Source: Gammaproteobacteria bacterium (GTDB lineage: Bacteria; Pseudomonadota; Gammaproteobacteria; Steroidobacterales; Steroidobacteraceae). Taken from it: a stretch of DNA of 34,942 nt. The notes beneath the pieces were generated by a model. It was not told the origin of the DNA and did not search any database. It was given only the letters and a program-made list of their open reading frames with translations. The number at the start of each line of letters is the position of its first letter. Positions within the stretch are counted from its first letter, which is position 1. Where the stretch lies: the NCBI GenBank assembly GCA_025357915.1, contig JANYLH010000022.1, forward strand, positions 1 to 34,942, in the 5' to 3' direction. Both the position numbers and the translations under genes were made by a program. This document shows, in pieces, positions 9,975 through 17,822 of this stretch.

Positions 9975-10421
9975 CTAGCCCGAAAGCCGCGCCTTGATGC
10001 GGGCGCCAACGGCGCCCATGTCGGCGCGGCCGGCAGCCCTGGCCTTGATCGCGGCCATGACCTTGCCCATGTCCTTGATGGAGGCCGCGCCGGTGGCGGC
10101 GATCGTCTCGCTGATCAGTGCGTCGAGTTCGGTGTCGCCGAGCTGAGAGGGCAGGTAGGCGTTGAGCAGCGCCAGCTCAGCTTCTTCTTTCGCCACCAGG
10201 TCAGCACGTCCGCCGGCCTGGAACTGGGCGATGGATTCACGCCGCTGTTTTACCATCTTGTCGATGACGGCGAGCACCTGGGCATCGTCGAGCTCGATGC
10301 GCTCGTCGACTTCGCGCTGCTTGATCGCAGCCATGACCATGCGGATGTTGGCGAGTTTTTCTTTCTCGAGCGCGCGCATGGCGGACTTCATGTCCTCCTG
10401 GATGCGCGCCTTGAGGGTCAT
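9975..10421 (-). CDS. yqeY: GatB/YqeY domain protein
   Basis: Small cytoplasmic protein of 148 aa (MTLKARIQEDMKSAMRALEK) built entirely of the GatB/YqeY domain, related to the tRNA-binding tail of the GatB subunit of tRNA-dependent amidotransferases. The YLPSQL and the KDMGKVMAAIKARAAGRAD stretches are characteristic. Its biochemical role is not firmly known; a tRNA-linked function is assumed. It starts six bases after the rpsU stop on the same strand, so the two are certainly co-transcribed. In relatives the operon often continues into dnaG. Here it ends against the convergent metallopeptidase gene instead. Confidence 0.95.
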   Translation of the reverse strand: MTLKARIQEDMKSAMRALEKEKLANIRMVMAAIKQREVDERIELDDAQVLAVIDKMVKQRRESIAQFQAGGRADLVAKEEAELALLNAYLPSQLGDTELDALISETIAATGAASIKDMGKVMAAIKARAAGRADMGAVGARIKARLSG

Positions 10422-10427
10422 GGCGCC

Positions 10428-10637
10428 TTAGCGCGCGGTGCGCACGAAATCGCGGGAGACGCGCTTGATGTGGCGCTTCACGGCCGCGGCTTTCTTGCGC
10501 TTACGCTCCTGGGTGGGCTTCTCGTAGAATTCGCGGCGGCGCAGTTCCGCGAGTACCCCGGCCTTTTCGCAGGCGCGCTTGAAGCGCCGCAGGGCGGCAT
10601 CGAAGTACTCGTTTTCCCGGATTCGGACGCTCGGCAT
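10428..10637 (-). CDS. rpsU: 30S ribosomal protein S21
   Basis: Small basic ribosomal protein of 69 aa (71 in E. coli) that helps initiation through the 16S 3' region. [19 protein letters not shown] and the [20 protein letters not shown] block are diagnostic, with a Lys/Arg-rich tail. The ATG at 10637 has GAGG about ten bases upstream. The frame stays open upstream, but that part is unrelated leader. First gene of the macromolecular-synthesis operon; divergent from tsaD, as in many gammaproteobacteria. Followed after six bases by yqeY. dnaG and rpoD are displaced by the 3690-9974 cassette. Confidence 0.97.
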   Translation of the reverse strand: MPSVRIRENEYFDAALRRFKRACEKAGVLAELRRREFYEKPTQERKRKKAAAVKRHIKRVSRDFVRTAR

Positions 10638-10698
10638 CGAACTCAACCTCTTGATCTTGAAGCCGTTTGAAGACGGCCCAGGCAGTGTCGGGGCCGCG

Positions 10699-10727
10699 AT
10701 TCTAAAGAGGCTGGAGGCAAAAGGCAA
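10699..10727 (-). promoter_or_regulatory. Sigma-70 promoter for rpsU-yqeY
   Basis: On the minus strand TTGCCT (10727-10722) is followed after exactly 17 bp by TAGAAT (10704-10699), which matches five of six bases of the -10 consensus. The start would be near 10692, giving a leader of about 55 nt. That leader contains a short stem-loop (10662-10677, five-base arms) before the rpsU ribosome-binding site. Confidence 0.55.
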
Positions 10728-10790
10728 AGACTGGATGGACTTGCGTCCTTGGGGTCCGCCGCCTTGGGTCATACTTCACGGCAGCCGCCC

Positions 10791-11828
10791 ATGCGTATCC
10801 TTGCCATTGAATCTTCCTGCGATGAGAGCGCCGTGGCGGTGCTGGACGAGACCCGTGGCCTGCTGGCGCACGGTTTGTGGAGCCAGGTCGACCTGCACCG
10901 GATCTACGGCGGGGTGGTTCCGGAACTGGCCTCGCGCGATCACGTCCAGCGCCTGCTGCCCCTGGTGCGCGATGCGTTGGCCACCGCGGGCACGGCGCCG
11001 GAGGAATTGCAGGGAATCGCCTATACCGCCGGGCCCGGGCTGGTCGGCGCGCTGCTGTGTGGCGCGGCCCTGGCGCGCTCGCTGGCCTATGGGTGGCGGC
11101 TCCCGGCCATCGGCATCCATCACCTGGAAGGCCACCTGCTGGCACCGCTCCTGGAGTCCCCGGCCCCGCAATTTCCGCACCTGGCGCTGCTGGTGTCCGG
11201 CGGACACACGATGCTCATCGAGGCGCGGGCCCTGGGGGACTACCGGCTGCTGGGCGAGACCCGGGACGACGCTGCGGGCGAGGCCTTCGACAAGAGCGCG
11301 AAACTCCTCGGGCTCCCTTACCCCGGCGGGCCGCAGCTGGCAGCCCTGGCCGCGCAGGGCCGGAGCGGGGCCTGCCCGCTGCCGCGGCCGATGCTCGACC
11401 GGCCCGGGTTCGAATTCAGTTTCTCGGGGCTCAAGACCGCGGTGGCGCTGGCGGCCCGGGCGCAGCCGCTCGATGAACAGCGCCGGGCCGACATCGCCCG
11501 CGGGGTGCAGGACGCAATCGTCGATACCTTGTGCGTCAAGACGCTGCGCGCCATCGAGGCCACGGGCCTCTCGCAGCTGGTGGTCGCCGGGGGCGTCGGC
11601 GCCAATCGCGAACTGCGCAGCCGCCTGAGCGCGGCGCTCGCAGCCCAGGGCGGCCAGGCTTTCTTCCCACGCCTGGAATTTTGCACGGATAATGCCGCCA
11701 TGATCGCGGTTGCGGGTCTGATGCGACTGAAGGCGGGTGAGCGCTGCGATGCCGACCCCGGGGTCCGCGCCCGCTGGCCACTCACGCAACTGCGGCCGCC
11801 GCGGGCTGCAATGACAGGAGCAACATGA
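10791..11828 (+). CDS. tsaD: tRNA N6-threonylcarbamoyladenosine transferase TsaD
   Basis: Transfers the threonylcarbamoyl group to A37 of ANN-decoding tRNAs, with TsaB and TsaE. The protein is 345 aa with the ASKHA-fold start [13 protein letters not shown], the Kae1/TsaD metal site in HHLEGH (H111 and H115), [10 protein letters not shown], the [18 protein letters not shown] block and a C-terminal [10 protein letters not shown] carrying the final metal-binding Asp. The ATG at 10791 starts the conserved protein. The stop overlaps the folB start by four bases (ATGA, 11825-11828), implying translational coupling. Divergent from rpsU, a widespread arrangement. Confidence 0.97.
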   Translation: MRILAIESSCDESAVAVLDETRGLLAHGLWSQVDLHRIYGGVVPELASRDHVQRLLPLVRDALATAGTAPEELQGIAYTAGPGLVGALLCGAALARSLAYGWRLPAIGIHHLEGHLLAPLLESPAPQFPHLALLVSGGHTMLIEARALGDYRLLGETRDDAAGEAFDKSAKLLGLPYPGGPQLAALAAQGRSGACPLPRPMLDRPGFEFSFSGLKTAVALAARAQPLDEQRRADIARGVQDAIVDTLCVKTLRAIEATGLSQLVVAGGVGANRELRSRLSAALAAQGGQAFFPRLEFCTDNAAMIAVAGLMRLKAGERCDADPGVRARWPLTQLRPPRAAMTGAT

Positions 11829-12211
11829 TTACGACTAGCGAGGATCGGATTTTTTTGCGCGGGCTGGAATGCCACTGCATCATCGGCTTCATCGACTGGG
11901 AGCGGCGCGTGCAGCAGAAGGTCGTGCTCGACCTCGAATTCCCGACCGACTGCGCGCGCGCGGCGGCCAGCGACGCGGTGGCCGACACGGTCGATTACAA
12001 GCAGATCGCCAAGCGCGTGCTGGCCTACGTGGGCGAGTCGCAGTTTCAGCTGATCGAGACCCTGGCGCATCGCCTCGCCCTGCTGCTGCTCGCGGAATTC
12101 GGGCTCGAGTGGATCCGCATCAGTCTCAACAAGCCCGGCGCCATCCGCCACTCGCGCGACATCGGCGTCACCATCGAGCGGCGGCGCGCCGCTCTCGCCG
12201 CTGGCGCGTAG
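11825..12211 (+). CDS. folB: Dihydroneopterin aldolase
   Basis: Cleaves 7,8-dihydroneopterin to 6-hydroxymethyl-7,8-dihydropterin and glycolaldehyde in folate synthesis. The 128-aa protein shows the FolB layout: [20 protein letters not shown] near the start, with Glu26 in the conserved DWER region, [17 protein letters not shown] in the middle, and the [15 protein letters not shown] block with the presumed catalytic Lys103. The C-terminus keeps the usual VTIERR. Its start codon lies within the tsaD stop (four-base overlap) and folK follows after 15 bp, so tsaD-folB-folK form one operon. Confidence 0.95.
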   Translation: MITTSEDRIFLRGLECHCIIGFIDWERRVQQKVVLDLEFPTDCARAAASDAVADTVDYKQIAKRVLAYVGESQFQLIETLAHRLALLLLAEFGLEWIRISLNKPGAIRHSRDIGVTIERRRAALAAGA

Positions 12212-12226
12212 CCGGACACGGCGACC

Positions 12227-12721
12227 ATGCCCCGGGTCTACGTGGCAATCGGCGGCAACGTCGAGCCGGAGCGCTGGTTCCCGCTTGCGGCCCGTGAGTT
12301 GCGGCGGCGCTTCAGCGGAGCGCATTTTTCCTCCTGCTACCGCAACCCGGCCTTCGGGTTCGAAGGCGCCGACTTCATCAACGCGGTGGCCGGTTTCGAT
12401 ACCGACGAGCCGGTCGACGCCGTGCTGGCGCAATGCCACGAGGTCGAGGAACTGTGCGGCCGGCGGCGCGATGACCCGAAATGGGCGCCGCGCGTAATGG
12501 ACATTGACCTGCTGCTGTACGGAGAACTCGTGGCCGAGACCGCGGCCTATCGCTTGCCACGGCCCGACCTGCTGCGCCGCGCCTTCATGCTGCGGCCGCT
12601 GGCGGAAATTGCCGGTGATCTGCACCACCCGCTGACCGGGCGCGAGATTGGTGATCACTGGCGCGAGCTGGCGCGTGAGCCGCACACGCTCGAGCGCTCG
12701 CCGCCCGACCTCAACGCCTAG
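12227..12721 (+). CDS. folK: 6-hydroxymethyl-7,8-dihydropterin pyrophosphokinase (HPPK)
   Basis: Transfers pyrophosphate from ATP to 6-hydroxymethyl-7,8-dihydropterin, the step after FolB. The protein is 164 aa. It starts with the family's YVAIGGNVEPERW stretch and has SSCYRNPAFGFEGADFINAV for pterin binding. The signature KWAPRVMDIDLLLYG holds the metal-binding Asp92 and Asp94 and Arg89. LPRPDLLRRAFMLRPLAEIA completes the fold. The 15-bp spacing to folB supports co-transcription. It ends 33 bp from the convergent pteridine reductase gene. Confidence 0.96.
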   Translation: MPRVYVAIGGNVEPERWFPLAARELRRRFSGAHFSSCYRNPAFGFEGADFINAVAGFDTDEPVDAVLAQCHEVEELCGRRRDDPKWAPRVMDIDLLLYGELVAETAAYRLPRPDLLRRAFMLRPLAEIAGDLHHPLTGREIGDHWRELAREPHTLERSPPDLNA

Positions 12722-12754
12722 TGTTGCTGTTGCCGGCGCGCCCGCGCCGGATCA

Positions 12755-13510
12755 CTACCAGCGCTGGCTGCGGCCGCCGTCCACCGCGAGCATCTGTCCG
12801 GTGACGAAGGGTGCGTCGGTGGCGAAAAATCGTACCGCGCGCGCCACGTCAGCGGGCGAGCCGACGCGCTCAAGGAGCGTGCGGCTGATGATCTCCTGCC
12901 GCTGGGCCTCGTCGAGGCCAGCCTCCGGCCACAGCACCGGGCCTGGTGCGACGGCATTTACCCGTACCTCTGGAGCGAGTTCGCGCGCCAGCCCCCGGGT
13001 CAGATGGATGAGCGCCGCCTTGGCGGTCGAATAGACCAGGTATCCTGGCAGCGGGCGCAGCCCGTGTATATCCGTGATATTGACGATGAGCCCGCGCGCA
13101 CGCCGCAGTTCGGCCGCGGCCGCCTGTGCCAGGAACAGCGGCGCCACCAGATTGGTGCCGCACAGGTCCGTCCACTGCGCCGGGGTGAGCTGCCCCAGCG
13201 GTGTGGGATAGAAGCTCGAGGCGTTGTTGACCAGGACATGCAGGCCGCCAAAACGCGCAACCACGGCCGCCACCATGGGCGACAGCGCCTCGGTCTGCAG
13301 GAGGTCGGCGCTGAACACGGCCGCCGAGCCGCTGCGCAGCGCGTTGAGTTCCGCGGCCAGCGCCTGGGCCTCGGTTTGCGAACGGTGGCAGTGAATCGCG
13401 ACGCTGGCCCCCGCGGCATGCAGATGGCGTACGATCTCGGCGCCGACGCGCCGCGCGCCTCCCGTGACCAGAGCGGTCTGACCAGCGAGTGCGTTTTGCG
13501 CGGCGCTCAT
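12755..13510 (-). CDS. SDR-family pteridine reductase
   Basis: NADPH-dependent short-chain dehydrogenase of 251 aa. It has TGGARRVG (16-23), fitting the TGxxxRxG cofactor motif that marks pteridine reductases, NNASSF (95-100), and the catalytic set D147, Y160, K164. The catalytic Asp in place of the usual SDR Ser, and the 13- and 4-residue spacings, are the same as in Leishmania PTR1 (D181, Y194, K198). It probably reduces dihydrobiopterin- or dihydromonapterin-like pterins, or supports dihydrofolate reduction as FolM does in E. coli. Position next to folB-folK fits a pterin role, although it lies on the other strand and is convergent with folK. A generic 3-oxoacyl-ACP reductase is the main alternative and is less likely given the Asp. 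Confidence 0.88.
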   Translation of the reverse strand: MSAAQNALAGQTALVTGGARRVGAEIVRHLHAAGASVAIHCHRSQTEAQALAAELNALRSGSAAVFSADLLQTEALSPMVAAVVARFGGLHVLVNNASSFYPTPLGQLTPAQWTDLCGTNLVAPLFLAQAAAAELRRARGLIVNITDIHGLRPLPGYLVYSTAKAALIHLTRGLARELAPEVRVNAVAPGPVLWPEAGLDEAQRQEIISRTLLERVGSPADVARAVRFFATDAPFVTGQMLAVDGGRSQRW

Positions 13511-13521
13511 GTCGCAAGCTT

Positions 13522-14700
13522 ATGATGCCCATGCCAGCAATCACAATGCCCGAGCCCGACGCGGCGCAGTGCGCACAGGCCGCCGCCGTACTGGCCGGCC
13601 TGCGCACACGCATCAGTGAGCGTGGCGGCTGGATCGGCTTCGATGAATACCTCGAGCAGGTCCTGTACGCTCCCGGCCTCGGCTACTACAGCGCCGGCGC
13701 TGCGAAGTTCGGCGCCGCAGGCGATTTCACCACCGCGCCGGAACTCTCGCCGTTGTTCGGCGCCTGCGTGGCACGGGCCGTCGCGCCCATGCTCGCCGGC
13801 GGCGCGGATCTCCTGGAACTGGGCGCGGGGAGCGGCGCCCTGGCCAGGGCGCTGCTGCTGCGTCTCGACGAACTTGGCGCGCTGCCGGAGCGCTATCTGA
13901 TCCTGGAAGTGAGCGCGGATCTGCGCGAGCGGCAGCATGCGTTGCTGCGCGCCTTGCCGCCGCCGCTGTATGCGCGGGTGCAATGGCTCGATGCGCTTCC
14001 CCCGCGCCCGCTGCGCGGTGTGATCCTCGCCAACGAAGTCGCCGATGCGCTGCCGTTCCAGTGTTTTGCCGTGACTGCCGGCGGTTTTTCCGAACGGGGC
14101 GTGGCACTCGGTGCGGGCGGTGCTCCGGCCTGGGCCGAGCGGCCGGCAGCGGCGCCACTGCGCTCCGAGCTGGTGCAATTGGCAGCGTTGCTCCCCGAGC
14201 CCCTGGCGGTCGGCTACCGCGGCGAGCTGTGCCCGCGGCTGGGGCCGTGGCTTGGCAGCCTGGCGGCGGCGCTCGAATCGGGCGGCATTGTGCTTTTCGA
14301 CTACGGACTTGGCCGGCGGGAGCTCTACCATCCGCAGCGCGACGCAGGCACGCTGCACTGCCACTACCGCCACCGCGTGCACGACGATCCCTACCTGTAC
14401 CCGGGCCTGCAGGACATCACCGCCTGGGTCGATTTCACGCGACTCGCCGCTGCCGCCGCGGACGCCGGGCTGGAGGTAGCCGGCTACTGCACACAGGCCG
14501 CGTTCCTGCTCGGTGCCGGGATCGACGCCGAACTGGCACGCGCCGGCGACGATCTCGAGCGCACGCGCCGCGCCAGCGAAGCGCGGCAGTTGCTGTTGCC
14601 CGGGGAAATGGGCGAGATTTTCAAGGCGATGCTGCTGACGCGCGGCGCAGCCGCAGCCAGCGCCGCATTCGCTGTCCAGGACCTGCGCCGGCTGCTGTAG
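13522..14700 (+). CDS. SAM-dependent methyltransferase of the MidA/NDUFAF7 family
   Basis: About 392 aa. In mitochondria the family member NDUFAF7 methylates an arginine in complex I subunit NDUFS2; the bacterial substrate is not established. Recognisable parts are WIGFDEYLEQVLYAPGLGYY, the GDFTTAPELSPLFG block, the SAM loop LLELGAGSGALARALL, ILANEVADALP, LFDYGLGRRELYHPQRDAGT and the C-terminal LLLPGEMGEIFKAM. The start is uncertain: ATGs lie at 13522, 13525, 13531 and 13546, all before the first conserved block and none with a strong ribosome-binding site. The gene is divergent from the pteridine reductase, leaving about 11 bp, so each promoter must lie within or very near the other gene. 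It is convergent with cca. Confidence 0.9.
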   Translation: MMPMPAITMPEPDAAQCAQAAAVLAGLRTRISERGGWIGFDEYLEQVLYAPGLGYYSAGAAKFGAAGDFTTAPELSPLFGACVARAVAPMLAGGADLLELGAGSGALARALLLRLDELGALPERYLILEVSADLRERQHALLRALPPPLYARVQWLDALPPRPLRGVILANEVADALPFQCFAVTAGGFSERGVALGAGGAPAWAERPAAAPLRSELVQLAALLPEPLAVGYRGELCPRLGPWLGSLAAALESGGIVLFDYGLGRRELYHPQRDAGTLHCHYRHRVHDDPYLYPGLQDITAWVDFTRLAAAAADAGLEVAGYCTQAAFLLGAGIDAELARAGDDLERTRRASEARQLLLPGEMGEIFKAMLLTRGAAAASAAFAVQDLRRLL

Positions 14701-14736
14701 CAGCAGTTGCCGATGCCGGTCGTGGTGACCGTGCTG

Positions 14737-15894
14737 TTACGGTTGCCGGAGGATCCGCAGTGCTTCGAGCCGCCGCTGGCGCAGCAGCGCGGCGATATCG
14801 GGGCCGTGGAGCGCCTGCAGTTGCGCGGCCGTCAGGCGCACCGCCGCTGTTGCGCGCACCGCCGCAGCCACGCGCGTCGTAAAATCCTCGATTGCCGCGT
14901 GTGGGAGCGATTCGGCCGCAGCACGAGCGCGCCAGACTTCGAGCCAGCAACCAAAGCGCTCGGGACGCCGCCAGGCATCGGCCATTTCCAGCAGCGCCAG
15001 GAGCCTTTCCGCGTCGGTGGCTACTGGCTCCGGCAGGTGGCTGGCGTGGCCAATGTGCGCGCCGAGGCGCGCGGCCAGCAGGGCGAGATCCCGATGCTCG
15101 CTGGGTACGCGCAGCCGCACGCACAGCGCCTCGATTGCGGCTGCGGGCAGCGCGGCCAGCAGCGCGGCCCAGCGCGCCGGCGTGTCCGGCTGGCCGTCCG
15201 TGGTGACCACCGCCGTCGAGCGGTGGAGCGCGGCGAGCGCCGTGGCCAGGCCGGGGTGCGTCGCGAGTTCCGGCAGCAACACGGCCAGCGCGCCGCACTC
15301 GTCGAGCACCTCGAAGGCGCGCTCGGGGCGGTCGGTGGCCAGGGCGAGCTCGAGTTCGCGCCACACGCGCTCGCTGACCAGCGCGTCCGCCTCGCCGGCG
15401 CGCACCATGGTACGCATGAGCTCCAGTGTTTCCGGCGCCACACTGAACCCCAGATCGGCGAAGCGCGCGGCGAAGCGCGCGACGCGCAGGATCCGCACCG
15501 GATCCTCGCTGAAGGCGGGCGAGACATGCCGCAGCAGGCGCGCGGCCAGATCGGCGCGGCCGCCGTAGGGATCGACGAGCTGGCCGTCGGCGCTGCGCGC
15601 CATGGCATTGATGGTCAGGTCGCGCCGGCGCAGGTCTTCTTCGAGCGTGACCGTGGGCGAGAACTCCGTGACAAAGCCGCGATAGCCGGGCGCCACCTTG
15701 CGTTCGAGGCGCGCCAGCGCGTATTCCTCCTGCGTTTGCGGGTGCAGGAACACCGGGAATTCCCGGCCGACGGCCCGGTAACCGGCACCCTCGAGTTCGG
15801 CCGGCGTGGCGCCCACCACCACCCAGTCACGCTCCCGTACCGGGCAACCCAGCAGTTCATCCCGGACGGCGCCACCCACGAGGTAGACTTGCAT
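14737..15894 (-). CDS. cca: CCA-adding enzyme (tRNA nucleotidyltransferase), HD motif absent
   Basis: Adds or repairs the 3' CCA of tRNAs without a template; class II nucleotidyltransferase, 385 aa. The head domain shows [21 protein letters not shown] (E21 and D23 at the metal site), [22 protein letters not shown] and DPYGGRADL. The neck is clear ([19 protein letters not shown]). The E. coli enzyme has a C-terminal HD phosphohydrolase motif (CHDLGKG and a later HHGH). Here the segment between LLPEL and [17 protein letters not shown] lacks these residues, so 2',3'-phosphodiesterase and phosphatase activity is probably missing. ATG 15894 was chosen over GTG 15900 because it matches the family start (MQVYLVGG). 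Only six bases separate it from the divergent lipoprotein gene. Confidence 0.95.
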   Translation of the reverse strand: MQVYLVGGAVRDELLGCPVRERDWVVVGATPAELEGAGYRAVGREFPVFLHPQTQEEYALARLERKVAPGYRGFVTEFSPTVTLEEDLRRRDLTINAMARSADGQLVDPYGGRADLAARLLRHVSPAFSEDPVRILRVARFAARFADLGFSVAPETLELMRTMVRAGEADALVSERVWRELELALATDRPERAFEVLDECGALAVLLPELATHPGLATALAALHRSTAVVTTDGQPDTPARWAALLAALPAAAIEALCVRLRVPSEHRDLALLAARLGAHIGHASHLPEPVATDAERLLALLEMADAWRRPERFGCWLEVWRARAAAESLPHAAIEDFTTRVAAAVRATAAVRLTAAQLQALHGPDIAALLRQRRLEALRILRQP

Positions 15895-15900
15895 CCGCAC

Positions 15901-16974
15901 ATGTTAACCGAGGCTCGTGCCCACGCGTTTCACCGTCATGCCGGAGCGGCGCTGCTGATGGGTGTCTTCAGTCTTTCAGGCTGCAGCGCGGGCTACCTGC
16001 TGCAGGCCGGCCACGGGCAATGGCAGCTGCTGCGCGCGCGCACGCCGATCGACCGGCTGATCGCCAGCGACTCGACCGAAGCCACGCTCAAGTCGCGCCT
16101 GGAGCTGGCGCGCGCGGCTCGCGAGTTCGCCAGCCGCGAACTCGCTCTCCCCGACAATCGCAGTTACCGCAGCTACAGTGCCCTCGCGCGCAGCTACGTG
16201 GTGTGGAATGTGGTCGCGGCGCCGGAATTCAGCGTGGCGCCGCAGCGCTGGTGGTTCCCGATCACCGGTTCAATCGCCTACCGAGGCTACTTTCGCGAAG
16301 CGGACGCCCGGCGCTTTGCGGCCGCGCTGGCCGCGCGCGGCTACGACACCTGCGTGGGCGGCGTGAGCGCGTACTCGACGCTCGGCCGGTTCGCCGATCC
16401 GCTGCTCGACACGATGCTGCGCTACGGCGACCTGCAGCTGGCCGGCACGATGTTCCACGAACTCGCCCACCAGCTGGTCTACGTGAAAAGCGACAGCGAA
16501 TTCAACGAGGCTTTTGCCATGAGCGTCGAACGCGCGGGCGTGGCGCGCTGGCTGGCATCGAGGGGGCAAGGCGCGGAACTCGCCGCCTACCGCGAGCGGG
16601 CCCAGCAGCAGGCGCAGCTGCTGCGGCTACTGGCCGGCGGCCGTGCGCAGCTCGCGGTGCTCTATGGAACGGCGCTGCCGGTCGTTGAAATGCGCCAGCG
16701 CAAGCAGGCGTTGCTGGAGGTCACGGCGAAGGCGGTGCGTGACTACGACCGGCAGCAGGGCATCCGCAGCGGCTACGAGGACTGGCTTGACGCCGGGCTC
16801 AACAACGCCCACCTGGCCTCGGTCGCGACCTATTTTGATTGCGTGCCGGGCTTCGAGCGCCTGCTCGAACAGCAGGGCGGCGATCTGCCCGCCTACTACG
16901 CGCAGGTGCGCGCCCTGGCGCGCGGCCCGGCGGCGGCGCGCAGGGCGCTGTGCGCACGGCCAGGCCCCAGGTAG
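15901..16974 (+). CDS. Predicted lipoprotein zinc aminopeptidase (Pfam Aminopep/DUF2265-like)
   Basis: A 357-aa protein. The signal peptide ends in a perfect lipobox LSGC, so Cys28 would be lipidated. The mature part contains [51 protein letters not shown] and the zinc motif [10 protein letters not shown] (H186, E187, H190), followed by FNEAFA with E203 as probable third ligand. These blocks match a family annotated as predicted aminopeptidases; the substrate is unknown. The start at 15901 is the only ATG giving a full signal peptide, since the next one (15958) leaves eight residues before the Cys. It is head to head with cca, six bases apart, so its promoter must overlap cca. It is convergent with hsp20. 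Confidence 0.82.
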   Translation: MLTEARAHAFHRHAGAALLMGVFSLSGCSAGYLLQAGHGQWQLLRARTPIDRLIASDSTEATLKSRLELARAAREFASRELALPDNRSYRSYSALARSYVVWNVVAAPEFSVAPQRWWFPITGSIAYRGYFREADARRFAAALAARGYDTCVGGVSAYSTLGRFADPLLDTMLRYGDLQLAGTMFHELAHQLVYVKSDSEFNEAFAMSVERAGVARWLASRGQGAELAAYRERAQQQAQLLRLLAGGRAQLAVLYGTALPVVEMRQRKQALLEVTAKAVRDYDRQQGIRSGYEDWLDAGLNNAHLASVATYFDCVPGFERLLEQQGGDLPAYYAQVRALARGPAAARRALCARPGPR

Positions 16975-16998
16975 GGCGCGGCGCCTGCCGTACCACGG

Positions 16999-17442
16999 TC
17001 AGTTCACCTCGACGTTGACGCGCCGCGGCTCGGTCACCGGCACTTTCGGAATCACCACCTCGAGCACGCCATTGGTATGCCGGGCCTTGATTGCCTCGGC
17101 GCGGGCATTCTCCGGCAGCGTGAAGCGCCGCAGGAATTCGCCCTCGATGCGCTCGAGCCGCTCGTAACCCTTGCGGTTTTCGCCTCGCTCGAGGTGCCGG
17201 GCGCCGCGGATGGTCAGCACGCCCTTGTCGGCCGTGACCTGAATGTCCTTGGCCTCCACTCCCGGCAGGTCCGCGTGCACGATGAAGCTTTCCGGCTCTT
17301 CACGCACGTCCACGGACGGTGTCCAGGCGGCAAGCTGCCCGGCAGCGCTGTTGCCTGAGGTAACTGAAGCGCCGAAGAGCTGGTCGATCTCGCGATGCAG
17401 CCGTCCCATCAGCCTCCAGGGTTCGTAATGCACGATGTTCAT
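16999..17442 (-). CDS. Hsp20-family small heat shock protein
   Basis: ATP-independent holdase chaperone of 147 aa. The N-terminal arm is MNIVHYEPWRLMGRLHREID. The alpha-crystallin domain runs from about PSVDVREEPESFIVHADLPG to the GVLEVVIPKVP strand, with the family's ADLPGVEAKDI and LERGENRKGYER loops. The ATG at 17442 has GGAG nine bases upstream. An in-frame start at 17541 would add 33 unrelated residues and remove the leader, so it was rejected. A candidate sigma-32 promoter lies 50-80 bp upstream. Convergent with the aminopeptidase gene; divergent from nrdJa. Confidence 0.95.
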   Translation of the reverse strand: MNIVHYEPWRLMGRLHREIDQLFGASVTSGNSAAGQLAAWTPSVDVREEPESFIVHADLPGVEAKDIQVTADKGVLTIRGARHLERGENRKGYERLERIEGEFLRRFTLPENARAEAIKARHTNGVLEVVIPKVPVTEPRRVNVEVN

Positions 17443-17489
17443 GATGCGAATCTCCGATTTGAAACCCGCTTGAGTGCGGTGCTGACAGC

Positions 17490-17520
17490 AGATGTGCGGT
17501 CGGCGCGCGCGGCTTTCAAG
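17490..17520 (-). promoter_or_regulatory. Candidate sigma-32 heat-shock promoter of hsp20
   Basis: On the minus strand CTTGAAA (17520-17514), a perfect -35 box for RpoH, is followed after 16 bp by GCACATCT (17497-17490), which keeps the CAT.T part of the CCCCATnT -10 consensus. The start would be near 17483, about 40 nt before the hsp20 ATG. Confidence 0.6.
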
Positions 17521-17750
17521 GCCAGGAGTAAAGCTGTGCATAAACTGTGGGCGGGGTGTGTGCCGGGAGTGAATACCAGATATTGATATTTCCCCCCGCC
17601 GGATATTTCACTGCCGCGGCGCTTTTTTTTGCCGCACCGTGCGGCTTCTATTTATATAAGCTGCTGAAAAGGTTGGTAAAAACAAGTAGCGCAGCCGGCT
17701 TTCGCAATCTTGACCGCGTCGGCGTGCGTGTTTAGTCTCGCGCCTTCCAA

Positions 17751-17766
17751 CAACTATATCTTGTGG
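17751..17766 (+). promoter_or_regulatory. NrdR-box-like operator upstream of nrdJa
   Basis: CAACTATATCTTGTGG matches the NrdR-box consensus (acaCwAtATaTwgtgt) at 12 of 16 positions, including the C-w-A-t-A-T core and the TwGTG right side. It lies 90 bp upstream of the nrdJa ATG. NrdR represses ribonucleotide reductase operons in response to dATP/ATP. Functional sites usually come in pairs; no second good copy stands at the usual spacing, though CTATTTATAT at 17648-17657 is a weak candidate about 106 bp upstream. Confidence 0.6.
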
Positions 17767-17792
17767 TCGTGGGAGCGGAGCACGGGCTGCGG

Positions 17793-17822
17793 GCCAGGTC
17801 CGGTTTGCACCGGGGGCCTGGC
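17793..17822 (+). other. Leader hairpin before nrdJa
   Basis: GCCAGG (17793-17798) pairs with CCTGGC (17817-17822), and the stem can extend inward through a T-G pair and two C-G pairs. It lies about 33 bp upstream of the nrdJa start. No T-run follows directly; ATTTTTT at 17842-17848 is about 20 nt further on. The function is unknown and it may be incidental. Confidence 0.35.

Noticed and set aside
14692-14706. Inverted repeat CTGCTG-TAG-CAGCAG at the methyltransferase stop
   Set aside because: Loop of three, no T-run, and made of coding repeats plus the stop codon, so not a credible terminator.
15823-15837. Loss of the first catalytic acid in Cca (E21-R22-D23 instead of D-x-D)
   Set aside because: Glu is an accepted alternative to Asp at this metal-binding position in the nucleotidyltransferase family, so the enzyme should be active.
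17547-17735. 62-codon plus-strand reading frame in the hsp20/nrdJ gap
   Set aside because: It runs through the repeats and AT-rich promoter region, has no ribosome-binding site and resembles no family.
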